Source: Pararoseomonas baculiformis (GTDB taxonomy: Bacteria; Pseudomonadota; Alphaproteobacteria; Acetobacterales; Acetobacteraceae). Taken from it: 64,000 bases of DNA. Positions 1-9,392 of this stretch are shown here, one piece after another. How positions within the stretch are numbered: position 1 is the stretch's first letter; each line of letters begins with the position of its first letter. The stretch is from NCBI RefSeq assembly GCF_017813395.1, contig NZ_JAGIZB010000019.1, forward strand, positions 1 through 64,000, given 5' to 3'. The notes below the pieces were generated by a model that saw only the letters and a list, made by a program, of their open reading frames with translations, was not told where the DNA came from and ran no database searches. Made by a program: the position numbers and the translations under genes.

Positions 1-2799
1 ATCGAAGCCCTTCGAGCCGACGATGTTCTCGACCGAGACCAGCACCGTGCCCGTGGCCGCGAAGGCGTTGCTCTGCGCAACACCCTTCTCGTCCGTGCCG
101 TCCAGATAAATCCAGGACCGCGAGACCATCCTCGACATGTCGAGGGTGTCGGTGCCCGACCCGCCATCCAGCCGGTCGCCAAGGTCCAGATAGAGGAAGA
201 CATCGTCGCCTGCCCCGCCCTCCAGCGTGTCCGCGCCGCGCCCGCCGAGCAGGGTGTCGTTGCCGTCCAGGCCTTGGATGAGGTTGGCTCCGTTATTGCC
301 GGCGATGCGGTTGCCCAGGGCATTGCCCGTCCCCGTCAGGTCAGCGGCGCCGATCAGGGTCAGATTCTCGAAGAACTCGCCGAGCACGAAGCTGATCGAG
401 GCCTTGACCGTGTCCAGCCCGCCCGCATCCACTCCCGGCGACACGGCCTCGCTGACCACGTCCCCGGCATTGTCCACCACATAGGTGTCGTCGCCCGCAC
501 CGCCGAACAGGCTGTCCGCTCCCACCCCGCCATCGAGCAGGTCGTTGCCATCCCCGCCCTCGAGCGTATCGGCCCCACCGAAGCCGAACAGGCGATCATT
601 GCCGCCACGGCCCTGGAGGAGGTTGGCCAGGTTGGAACCGGCGAAGCTGTCGTTGAAGGCGCTTCCGATGACGTTCTCGATGTTCAGGACGAGGTCGCGG
701 CCCTGGTCGGCGCCGATGTTCTGCAGGACCGTCTTCGAGAGGTTCACTGCCACCGGACCCGTCGCGCCGGAGAGGTCGAGCGTGTCCACGCCCTCTCCAC
801 CATCCAGGCTGTCCATGCCCAACCCGCCGACCAGCGTGTCCGAGCCGCCACCGCCGAGCAGGGTGTCGTTCCCGGCCTCACCGGAGATCCGGTCGTTCCC
901 CGCCATGCCGACGAGTCTTTCCGAAGCCGCCGTGCCCACGATGACCTGCCCAGGTGGCATCACCGTGATGGACACATTCGCCGCCGGGCTGCTCAGGCTT
1001 CCATCGCTGGCCGTGTAGTCGAAATCGACCGTGCCGGTGAAGTTGCTGGCCGCCAGGAAGTAGAGCGTGAGCCGCCCGCCATCCTGTGGCGCATAGAGCG
1101 TGTTCGTGGCCACGGGCTGCGTCAGGCCGGCATCCAGATACAGCGTTCCGCCCGCCGGCAGTTTCGCCAGCACGAAGCCCTGCAGCGCGCCCTCGACATC
1201 CGTGCCCTGCAGCGTCACGGCGATGGCCGTGCCGGAGGCGCCGTTCGCCGTGATCGTCTCGGCCTTGGGCGCGTCGTTCACCGGCGTGATGGTCAGGGTG
1301 ACCTCGGCCGGGGCGGAGGTGCCGGACCCATCGCTTGCCGTGTAGGTGAAGGTCACGGTCCCGTTGAAGTCCTGCGGTCCCTGGAAGCTGTACTGGCCAT
1401 CCGCACCGAAGGTGAGCCCGGCAACCGGGTTGCCGTTTGCATCCCGCGCTCCCTGCACGAGGGCATAGGTCAGAGCGTCGCCATCCAGATCAGTGGCGAT
1501 CACCTGACCCGAAATCAGCGTGTCCTCCGCGGCGGATTTCGCCTGATCCTCGGCGACGGGAGCCGCGTTCGGCTCCACGACCTCGAAGATCTGCGCCTTG
1601 ATGCTCCCGCGGATCCCCTGCGTCACGTTGTTGTCGTACCAGGTGATCACGAAGTCCCCATTCGCGAGGCCCGTGACCGCCGGGGTGAGCTGGTCGTCGG
1701 TCGTCTGGGTGTTGACGAGGAACTCCGAGCCGATCCTGGCGCCAGTGGCGCTGAAGACCTGCGCCTTGATGCTGGCCCCGGCCGAATCGCCCAACGTGCC
1801 GCTGAAGTCATGCCAGCTGACCACGAAGCCGCCATTCGCCAGGCTCGTGATCGTGGGGGAGATCTGGCTCAGATTCGTCTCGGTGTTGACGCGGAACTCC
1901 GAGCCGATCTTGGTGCCGCTGGCGTTGAAGATCTGCGCCTTGATGCTGGTGCCGCTCGAATCCCCCAGCGTGCCGCTGAGATCGAACCAGCTGACCACGA
2001 AGTTCCCATTGCTCAGCCCCGTGATCGTGGGGAGGGACTGGTCGTTGGACGTGTGGGTGTTGACGAGGAACTCCGAGCCCACCTTGTCGCCCGCGGCGTT
2101 GAAGACCTGTGCCTTAATGCTGGTGCCGCTCGAATCCCCCAGCGTGCCGCTGAGATCCTGCCAGCTGACCACGAAGCCGCCATTGGTCAGGCCAGTGATC
2201 GTGGGAACGTAGCGGCCGCTTGTGGCCTGCGTATTGACGAGGAACTCCGAGCCCACCTTGTCGCCCGTGGCGGTGAAGACCTGCGCCTTGATGCTGGCGC
2301 CATCGCCATCCCCGAGCGCGCCGCTGATATCCAGCCAGCTGACAACGAAGCCACCATTGGTCAGGCCCGTGACCGTGGGGAGGTACTGGTCGCTCGCCGT
2401 CTGGGTGTTGACGAGGAACTCCGAGCCCACCTTGTCGCCCGTGGCACTGAAGACCTGCGCCTTGATGCTGGTGCCGCTCGAATCCCCCAGCGTGCCGCCG
2501 AAATCATACCAGCTGACCACGAAGCCCCCATTGACCAGGCCAGTGATCGTGGGGAGGGCCTGGACGCCAGCTATCTCGGTGTTGACGAGGAACTCCGAGC
2601 CGATCTTGTCGCCCGTGGCGCTGAAGATCTGCCCCTTGATGCTGCTGGCGTCGTCATCTCCCAGCGTGCCGCTGAAATCCTGCCAGGTGACCACGAAGCT
2701 GCCATCCGACAGGCCGGTGATCGAGGGAACGTAACGGCCGCTGGCCGTCTGCGTGTTGACGAGAAACTCCGAGCCCGACTTCTGAACCACCAAGGCCAA
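1..2799 (-). CDS. Large RTX-type repeat protein, N-terminal 933 codons (3' end outside window)
   Basis: Probably a secreted or surface protein exported by a type I system. Reading from the start: seven near-identical 58-residue repeats (about residues 9-410, each opening with GSEFLVNT and containing a TGL.NG.FVV.W core), then two VCBS/cadherin-like beta domains (about 410-510 and 510-615), then blocks of glycine-aspartate RTX nonapeptides (GNDTLLGG, GNDLLDGG) that would bind calcium. There is no N-terminal signal peptide, as expected for type I secretion, whose signal lies at the unseen C-terminus. No ATG is available. I chose TTG at 2799 because GGAGG (2808-2812) lies 8 bases upstream and the protein then opens with ALVVQKSGSEF. 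The frame is open to base 1. Ligand or adhesive role unknown. Confidence 0.85.
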   Translation of the reverse strand, partial: MALVVQKSGSEFLVNTQTASGRYVPSITGLSDGSFVVTWQDFSGTLGDDDASSIKGQIFSATGDKIGSEFLVNTEIAGVQALPTITGLVNGGFVVSWYDFGGTLGDSSGTSIKAQVFSATGDKVGSEFLVNTQTASDQYLPTVTGLTNGGFVVSWLDISGALGDGDGASIKAQVFTATGDKVGSEFLVNTQATSGRYVPTITGLTNGGFVVSWQDLSGTLGDSSGTSIKAQVFNAAGDKVGSEFLVNTHTSNDQSLPTITGLSNGNFVVSWFDLSGTLGDSSGTSIKAQIFNASGTKIGSEFRVNTETNLSQISPTITSLANGGFVVSWHDFSGTLGDSAGASIKAQVFSATGARIGSEFLVNTQTTDDQLTPAVTGLANGDFVITWYDNNVTQGIRGSIKAQIFEVVEPNAAPVAEDQAKSAAEDTLISGQVIATDLDGDALTYALVQGARDANGNPVAGLTFGADGQYSFQGPQDFNGTVTFTYTASDGSGTSAPAEVTLTITPVNDAPKAETITANGASGTAIAVTLQGTDVEGALQGFVLAKLPAGGTLYLDAGLTQPVATNTLYAPQDGGRLTLYFLAASNFTGTVDFDYTASDGSLSSPAANVSITVMPPGQVIVGTAASERLVGMAGNDRISGEAGNDTLLGGGGSDTLVGGLGMDSLDGGEGVDTLDLSGATGPVAVNLSKTVLQNIGADQGRDLVLNIENVIGSAFNDSFAGSNLANLLQGRGGNDRLFGFGGADTLEGGDGNDLLDGGVGADSLFGGAGDDTYVVDNAGDVVSEAVSPGVDAGGLDTVKASISFVLGEFFENLTLIGAADLTGTGNALGNRIAGNNGANLIQGLDGNDTLLGGRGADTLEGGAGDDVFLYLDLGDRLDGGSGTDTLDMSRMVSRSWIYLDGTDEKGVAQSNAFAATGTVLVSVENIVGSKGFD
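1558..2775 (-). repeat. Seven-copy 174-bp coding tandem repeat
   Basis: The conserved segment reading GTTGAC (ATTGAC in one copy) followed by gaggaactccgagc on the plus strand recurs at 1711, 1885, 2059, 2233, 2407, 2581 and 2755, exactly 174 bases apart. Each unit encodes 58 residues of the RTX protein. The last unit (1558-1731) is about two residues short and diverges at its end, where the array passes into VCBS-like domains. Residues 10-16 of each unit vary most. Confidence 0.95.
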
Positions 2800-3369
2800 T
2801 GCACTGTCCTCCAAACCGCTCGTCAGCCTCAATGCTTTCTGGTCCTCGCGAGGCGGCTCGGTCGAAACCAGTCAGCGACGCCCGGGTGGTATCAAGGCTG
2901 GTCTTATCCAAAGCCAAGAAAAACCCGACAGCGCCGGGGGCGGCGACACCCCTGTTTCATTAACCTTGCCTCAACACGCTTCGTGCGACGAAATCACGGC
3001 CCCGTCAGGCACGATAGGTTTATCTCTCGCCAGGAAGTTGAGCGGCGGTGTCGGCTTTCGCCTAAATGATGTGGCGCTGATGGAGGCGGTGCCTGGATTT
3101 TTGACAGTTGGGCACGGTTTCTTCCGTGTCAGCAAAGACCCGCTGTTGGGCGGGCTTTCACAGCTCCGGCATTCAAGACCGAGCCGGCACCGCAGGATGG
3201 TGCGAGCGTGGTGGAGTTAGCCGCCAGGAGCGGTCTTCACAAAAACATGAGCGGAAGGCAGGCCCTGGAAAAACAGCGGTGCTGGAGAGCTGAGACGCAG
3301 CGGGCAGGACTGCCTGTCACCACCGCGTCCCGTCCGGCCGTGCCGCAGCCGTTCCCAGCATCCGCGCGG
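2800..3369. other. Intergenic region, no gene seen
   Basis: This 570-base stretch separates the RTX gene start from the end of the next minus-strand gene. It is visibly less GC-rich than its neighbours and should hold the RTX promoter. Apart from the GGAGG ribosome-binding site at 2808-2812 I see no convincing coding frame, hairpin or operator. Short open frames here lack ribosome-binding sites and recognisable products. Confidence 0.6.
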
Positions 3370-4959
3370 TCAGGGGCCTCTTCCCTCCGGCCAGCAAGGC
3401 GCTCCGCCGGCCTCCCGCTCTGAGGGACGCAGGGGCGGCTCCCGCATCCAGCCGGACAGGCTCGCCTCCGGCCAATGGGCAAGGTAATGCGCCCAGTCCG
3501 TGGTGCGGGCAAAGACGGAATGCCGCGCCGCCTCGGTCAGGGAGCATTCGGCACTGGCGGGCCAGGGCCGCTTCAGCAGGAGGCTCGCCTCCATCACCGC
3601 GCCGCCAAGGGCCACGACCGCGAAAGCGAGCATCACCCGTCGCGCGGCCTGCTGGGCGCGGCTCGTCGCGGGGCGGAGCAGCGCCGCCGCGACGGCGACG
3701 GCCAGCACGGCCAGCGGCGTCATGCCGCCACGAGCGGTCATCTCGTTGCCGGGACCGAAGACATAGGCGGGCACGAGACAGAGCAGAATCACCGAGACGG
3801 TCAGGATGCGTCCCTGCACCAGCAGCCAGGCCGGGATGGCCCAGCACAGCACCTCCAGCAGAAGGAAGAGTGCCCAGAGCAGGGGAGTGCTCCAGTGCGG
3901 ATGCACCACCCAGAGCAGCCCGTGCGGCACCTCCGCGGAGCCTGCGACCAGGTACAGGCAGACCGGCACCGCGAAGACCGCCGCGAGAAGATTGGCGGGG
4001 GTGATGCCCCGGCGGATCAGTCCTGGCCCGTGGCGGGCCAGCAGCAGCGGCACGATCAGCAGGGCGGCGCCGGCGCTGGCCACCGGGCTCCAGAATGCGC
4101 CGGCCGCCAGGGGCAAGGCCAGTTGGCCGGGGAACTCGGCCCGTGCCCCATGCCGAAGCAACAGCACGGCCAGGAGCCAGGCCGGCATGGCATGGTTAGG
4201 CGCCCAGAGAATACCAGTGACATGGCCGGAATACTGGAACAGGCGCGCCCACCATTCGCCGCCTCGCCCCCAGCTTGCCAGGGGACCCATGCCGAAATCC
4301 CAGTCGAGCCAGATATTGGGCAGCAGGTCCAGGCCATGGAACAGCACGAAAACCAGGACCAGCACGGCGAAGGCCCGGTGCCGCCGATCCGGCGCCAGCC
4401 TGCGCGCGAGGAGCGCCAGCATCATCAGCAGGATGCCGAAGCCGAGCCCGGTCCAGAGCCAAAGGGCGGCCTGGGAAGCATGGAAGCCCGCGAAGCGCCC
4501 GACCAGCCCGGCCGGCAGGTAGAAGCCCAGCGGCGCGCGCAGCAGCCATTGCGTGCCATCCGGGTCGAGATAGCCGACAGGCCAGGGACCGGCGCCCAGG
4601 TCGCGCAGCACGGCATCCCGCACCTGCCAGTCCGCCGTGGCGTAGACGAGATGATGCGCCCCCGTGGCCCCGGCCCAGAGAAGCCCGAGCGCGAGGCAGA
4701 GAAGGGTCATCCGGGCCGTAAGGGGCCATGCGCCCCTCCAGCCCGGAGCGAGGACCAGGGCGGCGAGGCCAGCCAGCGCCGTGGGCAGGGCCACCCAGGG
4801 CGCCGTCCAGCCCGCCAGGAAGAGAAGGCCGGGCAGCAACAGATAGGAGAGGAGCAGGACCGTCAGGCGGTCCGGCGCCATATGGCCGAACACCTGGTCG
4901 AGATCAGTGCGCGTCGCCGGGTGCGGGGCAGGGCGGCGCGCCGGCGCCTCAGACTTCAT
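3370..4959 (-). CDS. Polytopic membrane protein, possibly GT-C-like glycosyltransferase
   Basis: A protein of about 529 residues with roughly ten hydrophobic segments separated by short loops, and a hydrophilic N-terminus of about 30 residues. A periplasmic-looking loop after the second or third segment contains ADWQVRDAVLRDL and YLDPDGTQWLLRAPLGFYLP, reminiscent of the substrate loop of polyprenyl-phosphate-sugar-using GT-C enzymes, but no diagnostic motif is certain. The ATG at 4959 precedes MKSEAPARR; an alternative ATG at 5028 would add 23 hydrophilic residues, and neither has a strong ribosome-binding site. It lies downstream of mlaF after a 200-base gap and probably has its own promoter. 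Function not assigned. Confidence 0.7.
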   Translation of the reverse strand: MKSEAPARRPAPHPATRTDLDQVFGHMAPDRLTVLLLSYLLLPGLLFLAGWTAPWVALPTALAGLAALVLAPGWRGAWPLTARMTLLCLALGLLWAGATGAHHLVYATADWQVRDAVLRDLGAGPWPVGYLDPDGTQWLLRAPLGFYLPAGLVGRFAGFHASQAALWLWTGLGFGILLMMLALLARRLAPDRRHRAFAVLVLVFVLFHGLDLLPNIWLDWDFGMGPLASWGRGGEWWARLFQYSGHVTGILWAPNHAMPAWLLAVLLLRHGARAEFPGQLALPLAAGAFWSPVASAGAALLIVPLLLARHGPGLIRRGITPANLLAAVFAVPVCLYLVAGSAEVPHGLLWVVHPHWSTPLLWALFLLLEVLCWAIPAWLLVQGRILTVSVILLCLVPAYVFGPGNEMTARGGMTPLAVLAVAVAAALLRPATSRAQQAARRVMLAFAVVALGGAVMEASLLLKRPWPASAECSLTEAARHSVFARTTDWAHYLAHWPEASLSGWMREPPLRPSEREAGGAPCWPEGRGP

Positions 4960-5162
4960 ATGGGTGTCCAATTCCGGTCTGCCCTTCTCCGTAACCGCCG
5001 GCATCTTGCCACGACAGGCGCGCGCCATGGGACCTGTCCCGATAGACGGGATAAAGGCCGGCCCGGAGGGCGGCGATCCCAGAACGAAGCACGGGCCAGG
5101 AAGGCTCAGGCCTCTCCGCCCTTCTTGATCTGGCCCGCCGGGCCTGTCCCGCCCTCAGGCGT

Positions 5163-5945
5163 TCAGCGCCGCAATTCCATGGCGATGGGGCCTTCGCGCT
5201 CGCCGCGCGCGAACTGGTCCACCATCGGGTTGCCGGTCTCGCCCAGTGTCGCCGCGTCACCGGTCCAGACGATCTGGCCCTTGTGGATCATGGCGGCGTG
5301 GTCGCCAATCCGGCGGGCGCTGGCCATGTCATGGGTGATGGTCACGGCGGTGGCGCCCAGGCGGTGCACGCAATCCACGATCAGCCCATCGATCACCGCC
5401 CCCATGATGGGATCGAGGCCGGTTGTCGGCTCGTCGAAGAAGATGATTTCGGGCTCGGAGGCGATGGCCCGGGCCAGGGCGACGCGCTTCTGCATGCCGC
5501 CCGAAAGCTCGGAAGGGGAGAGGTCGCCGACGCTGGCATCCAGCCCCACGCTGGCCAGCACCTCGGCCGCCCGGTCCCGCGCATGGGGGCGGGTGATGCG
5601 ATTCTGGGCCAGCAGCTTGAAGCAGACATTCTCCCAGACCGGCAGGCTGTCGAAGAGGGCACCGTTCTGGAAGAGCATGCCCGTGCGGTCCAGCACCGCC
5701 TCCCGCTCGCGCGGGGTCATGGCCAGCACGTTCTGGCCATCGATCTCGATCATGCCCTCATCCGGGGTGATGAGGCCGAGGATGCATTTGATGGTGACGG
5801 ACTTGCCCGAGCCGGAGCCGCCAAGGATCACCATGGAATGGCCGGGCATGACGTCGAGATCGACGCCATCCAGCACCTGCTTGCTCCCGAAGGCCTTGCG
5901 CAGCCCGCGCAGGCGGATCTTGGGGGTTTCGTCGCTCCAGCTCAT
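5163..5945 (-). CDS. mlaF: ABC transporter ATP-binding protein, MlaF family
   Basis: ATPase subunit of an Mla-type phospholipid/retrograde lipid transporter at the inner membrane. The 260-residue protein has Walker A GGSGSGKS (42-49), Q-loop LFQNGALF, signature LSGGM (147-151), Walker B IIFFDEP (167-173) and a switch histidine in TITHD. The LFQNGALFDSLPVWENV segment is characteristic of MlaF rather than general ABC ATPases. Its ATG overlaps the stop of mlaE in ATGA, so the two are translationally coupled. The substrate-binding mlaD and periplasmic mlaC are not adjacent. Confidence 0.92.
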   Translation of the reverse strand: MSWSDETPKIRLRGLRKAFGSKQVLDGVDLDVMPGHSMVILGGSGSGKSVTIKCILGLITPDEGMIEIDGQNVLAMTPREREAVLDRTGMLFQNGALFDSLPVWENVCFKLLAQNRITRPHARDRAAEVLASVGLDASVGDLSPSELSGGMQKRVALARAIASEPEIIFFDEPTTGLDPIMGAVIDGLIVDCVHRLGATAVTITHDMASARRIGDHAAMIHKGQIVWTGDAATLGETGNPMVDQFARGEREGPIAMELRR

Positions 5946-6781
5946 CGGGCGAAGAAGGCCTCGGTCAGCACATAGTCCAGCGCGAGGATGAGGATGGAGG
6001 AGGAGACCACCGCGGTGGTGGTCGCGGCCCCCACGCCCTGTGCCCCGCCGCGCGAGTTGTAGCCGCACCATGTGCCCATCAGCGCGACGATGAAGCCGAA
6101 GACCGCAGCCTTCACCAGGCCGCTGACCACATCCATCACCTGCAGGAAGTCGAAGGTGGCCTTGAGATAGGTGCCGCTGGAGAAGCCGAGCTTCATCGTG
6201 CCGATCAGGTAGCCGCCCATCACGCCCAGCACATCCGCCACCAGCACCAGCAGCGGCATGGCGGCGATGCCTGCCAGCAGGCGCGGGGTGACGAGGTACT
6301 TCATCGGGTCGGTGGAAAGGGTGGTCAACGCGTCGATCTGGTCGGTCACGCGCATGGTGCCGATCTCGGCCGCGAAGGCGGCGCCGATGCGGCCGGCGAC
6401 CATCAGCCCGGCCAGCACCGGCCCGAGCTCCCGCGTGATGGAGAGGACCACGACATTGGCCACCGCGCCCTCCGCCCCGAAGCGGGAGAAGCCGGAATAG
6501 GATTGCAGCGCCAGCACCATGCCCGTGAACACCGCCGTCAGCCCCACCACCGGCAGGGAGAAATAGGCCACCTCCAGGAAGGCGCGGAGGAAGAGATGGG
6601 GATGGAAGGGCGGGCGCACCGCATGGCTCAGCCCTTCCGCCGCGAAGAGCACCACCGCGCCCAGCTTGCGGCAGAGCGCGAGGACAAGCTGCCCCAGCGC
6701 CCCGAGCCAGCCCAGGGCCAGGGTTCCGGCTGCGGCCAGGGCGGGGCGGGCCGAGGCGATGGAGCGGGGATAGAGGGTCAC
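5942..6781 (-). CDS. mlaE: MlaE family ABC transporter permease
   Basis: Integral membrane partner of MlaF in lipid transport for outer-membrane asymmetry. The 279-residue protein shows about five to six hydrophobic segments and the family hallmarks LQSYSGFSRFGAE, SITRELGPVLAGLMVAGRIGA and AEIGTMRVTDQIDAL, the coupling region that contacts the ATPase. The start is a GTG at 6781 that overlaps the alr stop (GTGA), and its own stop overlaps the mlaF start, giving a tightly coupled alr-mlaE-mlaF string. Confidence 0.93.
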   Translation of the reverse strand: MTLYPRSIASARPALAAAGTLALGWLGALGQLVLALCRKLGAVVLFAAEGLSHAVRPPFHPHLFLRAFLEVAYFSLPVVGLTAVFTGMVLALQSYSGFSRFGAEGAVANVVVLSITRELGPVLAGLMVAGRIGAAFAAEIGTMRVTDQIDALTTLSTDPMKYLVTPRLLAGIAAMPLLVLVADVLGVMGGYLIGTMKLGFSSGTYLKATFDFLQVMDVVSGLVKAAVFGFIVALMGTWCGYNSRGGAQGVGAATTTAVVSSSILILALDYVLTEAFFAR

Positions 6782-7851
6782 GCTGTCTGCGTATAGGCGC
6801 GGCGATAGCGGGTGCCCAGGGCGGTCAGCACCTCATACCCGATCGTTCCGGCCTGAAGGGCCACCTCGTCGGCGGAATTGCCGGGGCCGATCAGCTCGAT
6901 CATCGAGCCGGGCGTGATGGCCGGATGGTCCGTCACGTCGAAGGTGGAGAGGTCCATGGAGACGCGGCCGACCAGGGGAACATCCTGCCAGTTGTGCCGG
7001 CCGATCGCCCGGCCGGACAGGGAGCGGAGATAGCCATCGGCATAGCCCGCGGCAACGGTGGCGATCCGGGATGGGCGCGGGGCCACCCAGCTGGCCCCGT
7101 AGCCCACCGGCGTGCCGGCCGGGATGTCCCGCACCTGCAGCACCGGCACGGAGAGCCGCACCACCGGGCGCATGGGGTTGGGCCGGCCCGGGGTGGGGTT
7201 GATGCCATAGAGCGCGCAGCCCGGGCGGGCGAGGCTGGAGGCGAAGTCGCGGCCCAGGAACAGCCCGGCGGAATTGGCGAAGGAGAAGGGGGCGGTCGGC
7301 AGGCGGGCGCGAAGGGCGGCGAAGCGGGCGGCCTGGGTGGCGTTCATCGGGTTCTGCGGCTCGTCGGCGCAGGCCAGATGGGTCATCACGTAGCGGACCC
7401 GCATGCCCTTGAGGGGGGAAGGATCCGCGGCCAGCGCCTCCGCCTCGGCCGGGGTGAGGCCGAGCCGCGCCATACCGGTGTCGAGGTGCAGCAGCACGTC
7501 CCGTCCGGTGCCGGACCAGGCGGCAATGTCGCCCGGGCTGTTCAGTACCGGGATGAGCCCGGCTTCCTCATCCGCGCCGGGCGGGAAGCCGTTGAGCACC
7601 ATGATCATCGGCTCCGGCCCCAGGGCGGGGCGGAGCGCCATGCCTTCGGAGAGCTGGGCGACGAAGAAGTGGCGGCAGCCCGCGGCGGCCAGGGCCGGGG
7701 CGACGCGGGCGGCGCCTAGCCCGTAGGCATCGGCCTTCACCGCCGCGCCCACCTCGCCCCCGCCCATCCCGGCATGCCGTGCCCGCAGGGAGGCCCAGTT
7801 GGCGGCAATGGCGTCCAGGTCGATCGTCAGGACGCCGGAGGTTTCAGCCAT
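6778..7851 (-). CDS. alr: Alanine racemase
   Basis: PLP enzyme interconverting L- and D-alanine for peptidoglycan, in the cytoplasm. The 357-residue length is usual. The Schiff-base lysine is K39 in AAVKADAYGLG, and the opposing catalytic tyrosine is Y251 in VGYGASW. The C-terminal beta domain contains GRVSMDLSTFDVT. Its start overlaps the end of dnaB by 8 bases and its end overlaps mlaE by 4, so it sits inside one transcription unit. The dnaB-alr order is common in alphaproteobacteria. Confidence 0.96.
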   Translation of the reverse strand: MAETSGVLTIDLDAIAANWASLRARHAGMGGGEVGAAVKADAYGLGAARVAPALAAAGCRHFFVAQLSEGMALRPALGPEPMIMVLNGFPPGADEEAGLIPVLNSPGDIAAWSGTGRDVLLHLDTGMARLGLTPAEAEALAADPSPLKGMRVRYVMTHLACADEPQNPMNATQAARFAALRARLPTAPFSFANSAGLFLGRDFASSLARPGCALYGINPTPGRPNPMRPVVRLSVPVLQVRDIPAGTPVGYGASWVAPRPSRIATVAAGYADGYLRSLSGRAIGRHNWQDVPLVGRVSMDLSTFDVTDHPAITPGSMIELIGPGNSADEVALQAGTIGYEVLTALGTRYRRAYTQTA

Positions 7852-9376
7852 AATCTTCCTGGTCGTGGGTCTGCTCGAGATCGCCGAAGCGGGTGAACTC
7901 GCCCTCGAAGAAGAGGCGGATGGTGCCCGTGGGGCCGTGGCGCTGCTTGGCCACGATCAGCTCGGCCTTGTTATGAGCCTGCTCCATGTCCTTTTGCCAC
8001 TTGTCCAGAGCTTCCGTGTATTTCTCGCCGTTGTCGAAGTTCAGTTCCTTCGGCATCTTCTGGGCGAGGTAGTATTCGTCGCGATAGACGAACATGACCA
8101 CGTCGGCGTCCTGCTCGATCGAGCCGGATTCACGCAGGTCGGCCAACTGCGGCCGCTTGTCCTCACGGCTCTCCACCTGGCGGGAGAGCTGGGAAAGGGC
8201 GATGACGGGAACGGACAGTTCCTTCGCGATCGCCTTCAGCCCCTGGGTGATCTGGCTGATTTCCTGCACGCGGTTCTCCGGGCGGGTCCCCGCGGCGGGG
8301 CGCATCAGCTGCAGATAGTCCACGATGATGAGGTTCAGCCCCTTGGTGCGCATCAGCCGCCGGCAGCGGGTGCGCAGCGCCGAGATGGTGATGGCCGGGG
8401 TGTCGTCGATGAAAAGTGGCATGGAGGCGAGCTCGCGGCTCACCTCCACGAACTTGTCGAAATCCCGCTGGGAGATGTCGCCGCGCCGGATGCGGTCGCC
8501 CGAAACCCGCGACTGCTCCGAGAGGATACGGGTGGCGAGCTGGTCGGCGCTCATTTCCAGGGAGAAGATGGCCACGCCCCCGCGCACCACCGCGTTCGGG
8601 TCCTTCTCCAGCGCTTCGCGCTGCACCGCCTTGGCTGCGCCGAAGCCGATCTTCACGGCCAGCGCGGTTTTGCCCATGGCGGGGCGGCCAGCGAGGATCA
8701 GCAGGTCCGAGGGGTGCAGGCCGCCCAGCTTGCTGTCCAGGTCCCGCAGCCCGGTGGAGAGGCCGGAGACGCCGCCGGGGGTGGTGAAGGCGCGCTCGGC
8801 CAGTTCCACCGCCGTGGTCAGCGCCTTCTCGAAGCTGACCATGCCGCCGTCGGAGGAACCATCCGTGGCCAGGTTGAACAGGGCCTGCTCGGCGGCCTCC
8901 AGCTGGGCCTTGCCGTCCAGCTCGGGCTCCGCCCCGAAGGCGCGGTTCACCACCACCTCGCCGAGATCGACCAACTGGCGGCGCAGGAAGCAGTCGAAGA
9001 TGACGCGGCCGTATTCGCCGGCATTGATGATGCCGACCATGGCCGTGAGCAGCTGGGTCAGGTAGGCGGGGCCGCCCACCTCGTCCAGCACGCCGGAATG
9101 CTCGAACTCGGCGCGCAGGGTGACGACATCGGCCAGCTGGCCGGCTTCGATCCGGCGCTGGACGGAATGGAAGATCCGGCCATGGATCGGGTCCGCGAAA
9201 TGCTCCGCGGCCAGGAATTCGGAGACGCGCTCATAGGCCTTGTTGTTGGCGAGCAGGGCGCCCAGCAGGGCCTGCTCCGCCTCGATATTCGAGGGGGGCA
9301 GGCGCTGGGAAAGCCCCAGCATGCCGTTGCCGCCGGGCTCGGAGCCGGGCTGCAGGATGGCGTCGAAAGCGTTCAT
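7844..9376 (-). CDS. dnaB: Replicative DNA helicase DnaB
   Basis: Hexameric replication-fork helicase. The 510-residue protein has the N-terminal DnaB/primase-interacting domain (PSNIEAEQALLGALL from about residue 28), Walker A GRPAMGKTA (230-238), Walker B LIIVDYLQLM and the RecA-like core segment SQLSRQVESREDKRPQLADLRESG. I chose the ATG at 9376 (MNAFDAILQ); upstream in-frame codons lie in the 16-base gap and the end of the cfa gene. It follows the cfa gene closely and overlaps alr. Confidence 0.96.
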   Translation of the reverse strand: MNAFDAILQPGSEPGGNGMLGLSQRLPPSNIEAEQALLGALLANNKAYERVSEFLAAEHFADPIHGRIFHSVQRRIEAGQLADVVTLRAEFEHSGVLDEVGGPAYLTQLLTAMVGIINAGEYGRVIFDCFLRRQLVDLGEVVVNRAFGAEPELDGKAQLEAAEQALFNLATDGSSDGGMVSFEKALTTAVELAERAFTTPGGVSGLSTGLRDLDSKLGGLHPSDLLILAGRPAMGKTALAVKIGFGAAKAVQREALEKDPNAVVRGGVAIFSLEMSADQLATRILSEQSRVSGDRIRRGDISQRDFDKFVEVSRELASMPLFIDDTPAITISALRTRCRRLMRTKGLNLIIVDYLQLMRPAAGTRPENRVQEISQITQGLKAIAKELSVPVIALSQLSRQVESREDKRPQLADLRESGSIEQDADVVMFVYRDEYYLAQKMPKELNFDNGEKYTEALDKWQKDMEQAHNKAELIVAKQRHGPTGTIRLFFEGEFTRFGDLEQTHDQEDYG

Positions 9377-9392
9377 GCCGGGCAGTGTAGCC

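Noticed and set aside
274-3069. Long plus-strand open frame opposite the RTX gene
   Set aside because: It is antisense to the tandem repeats and has a repetitive, arginine/alanine-rich translation with no domain. The minus frame gives clear RTX and VCBS domains.
3475-5991. Long plus-strand open frame across the membrane-protein gene and mlaF
   Set aside because: Typical GC-rich shadow: low-complexity, Gln/Arg/Gly-rich product spanning two real minus-strand genes.
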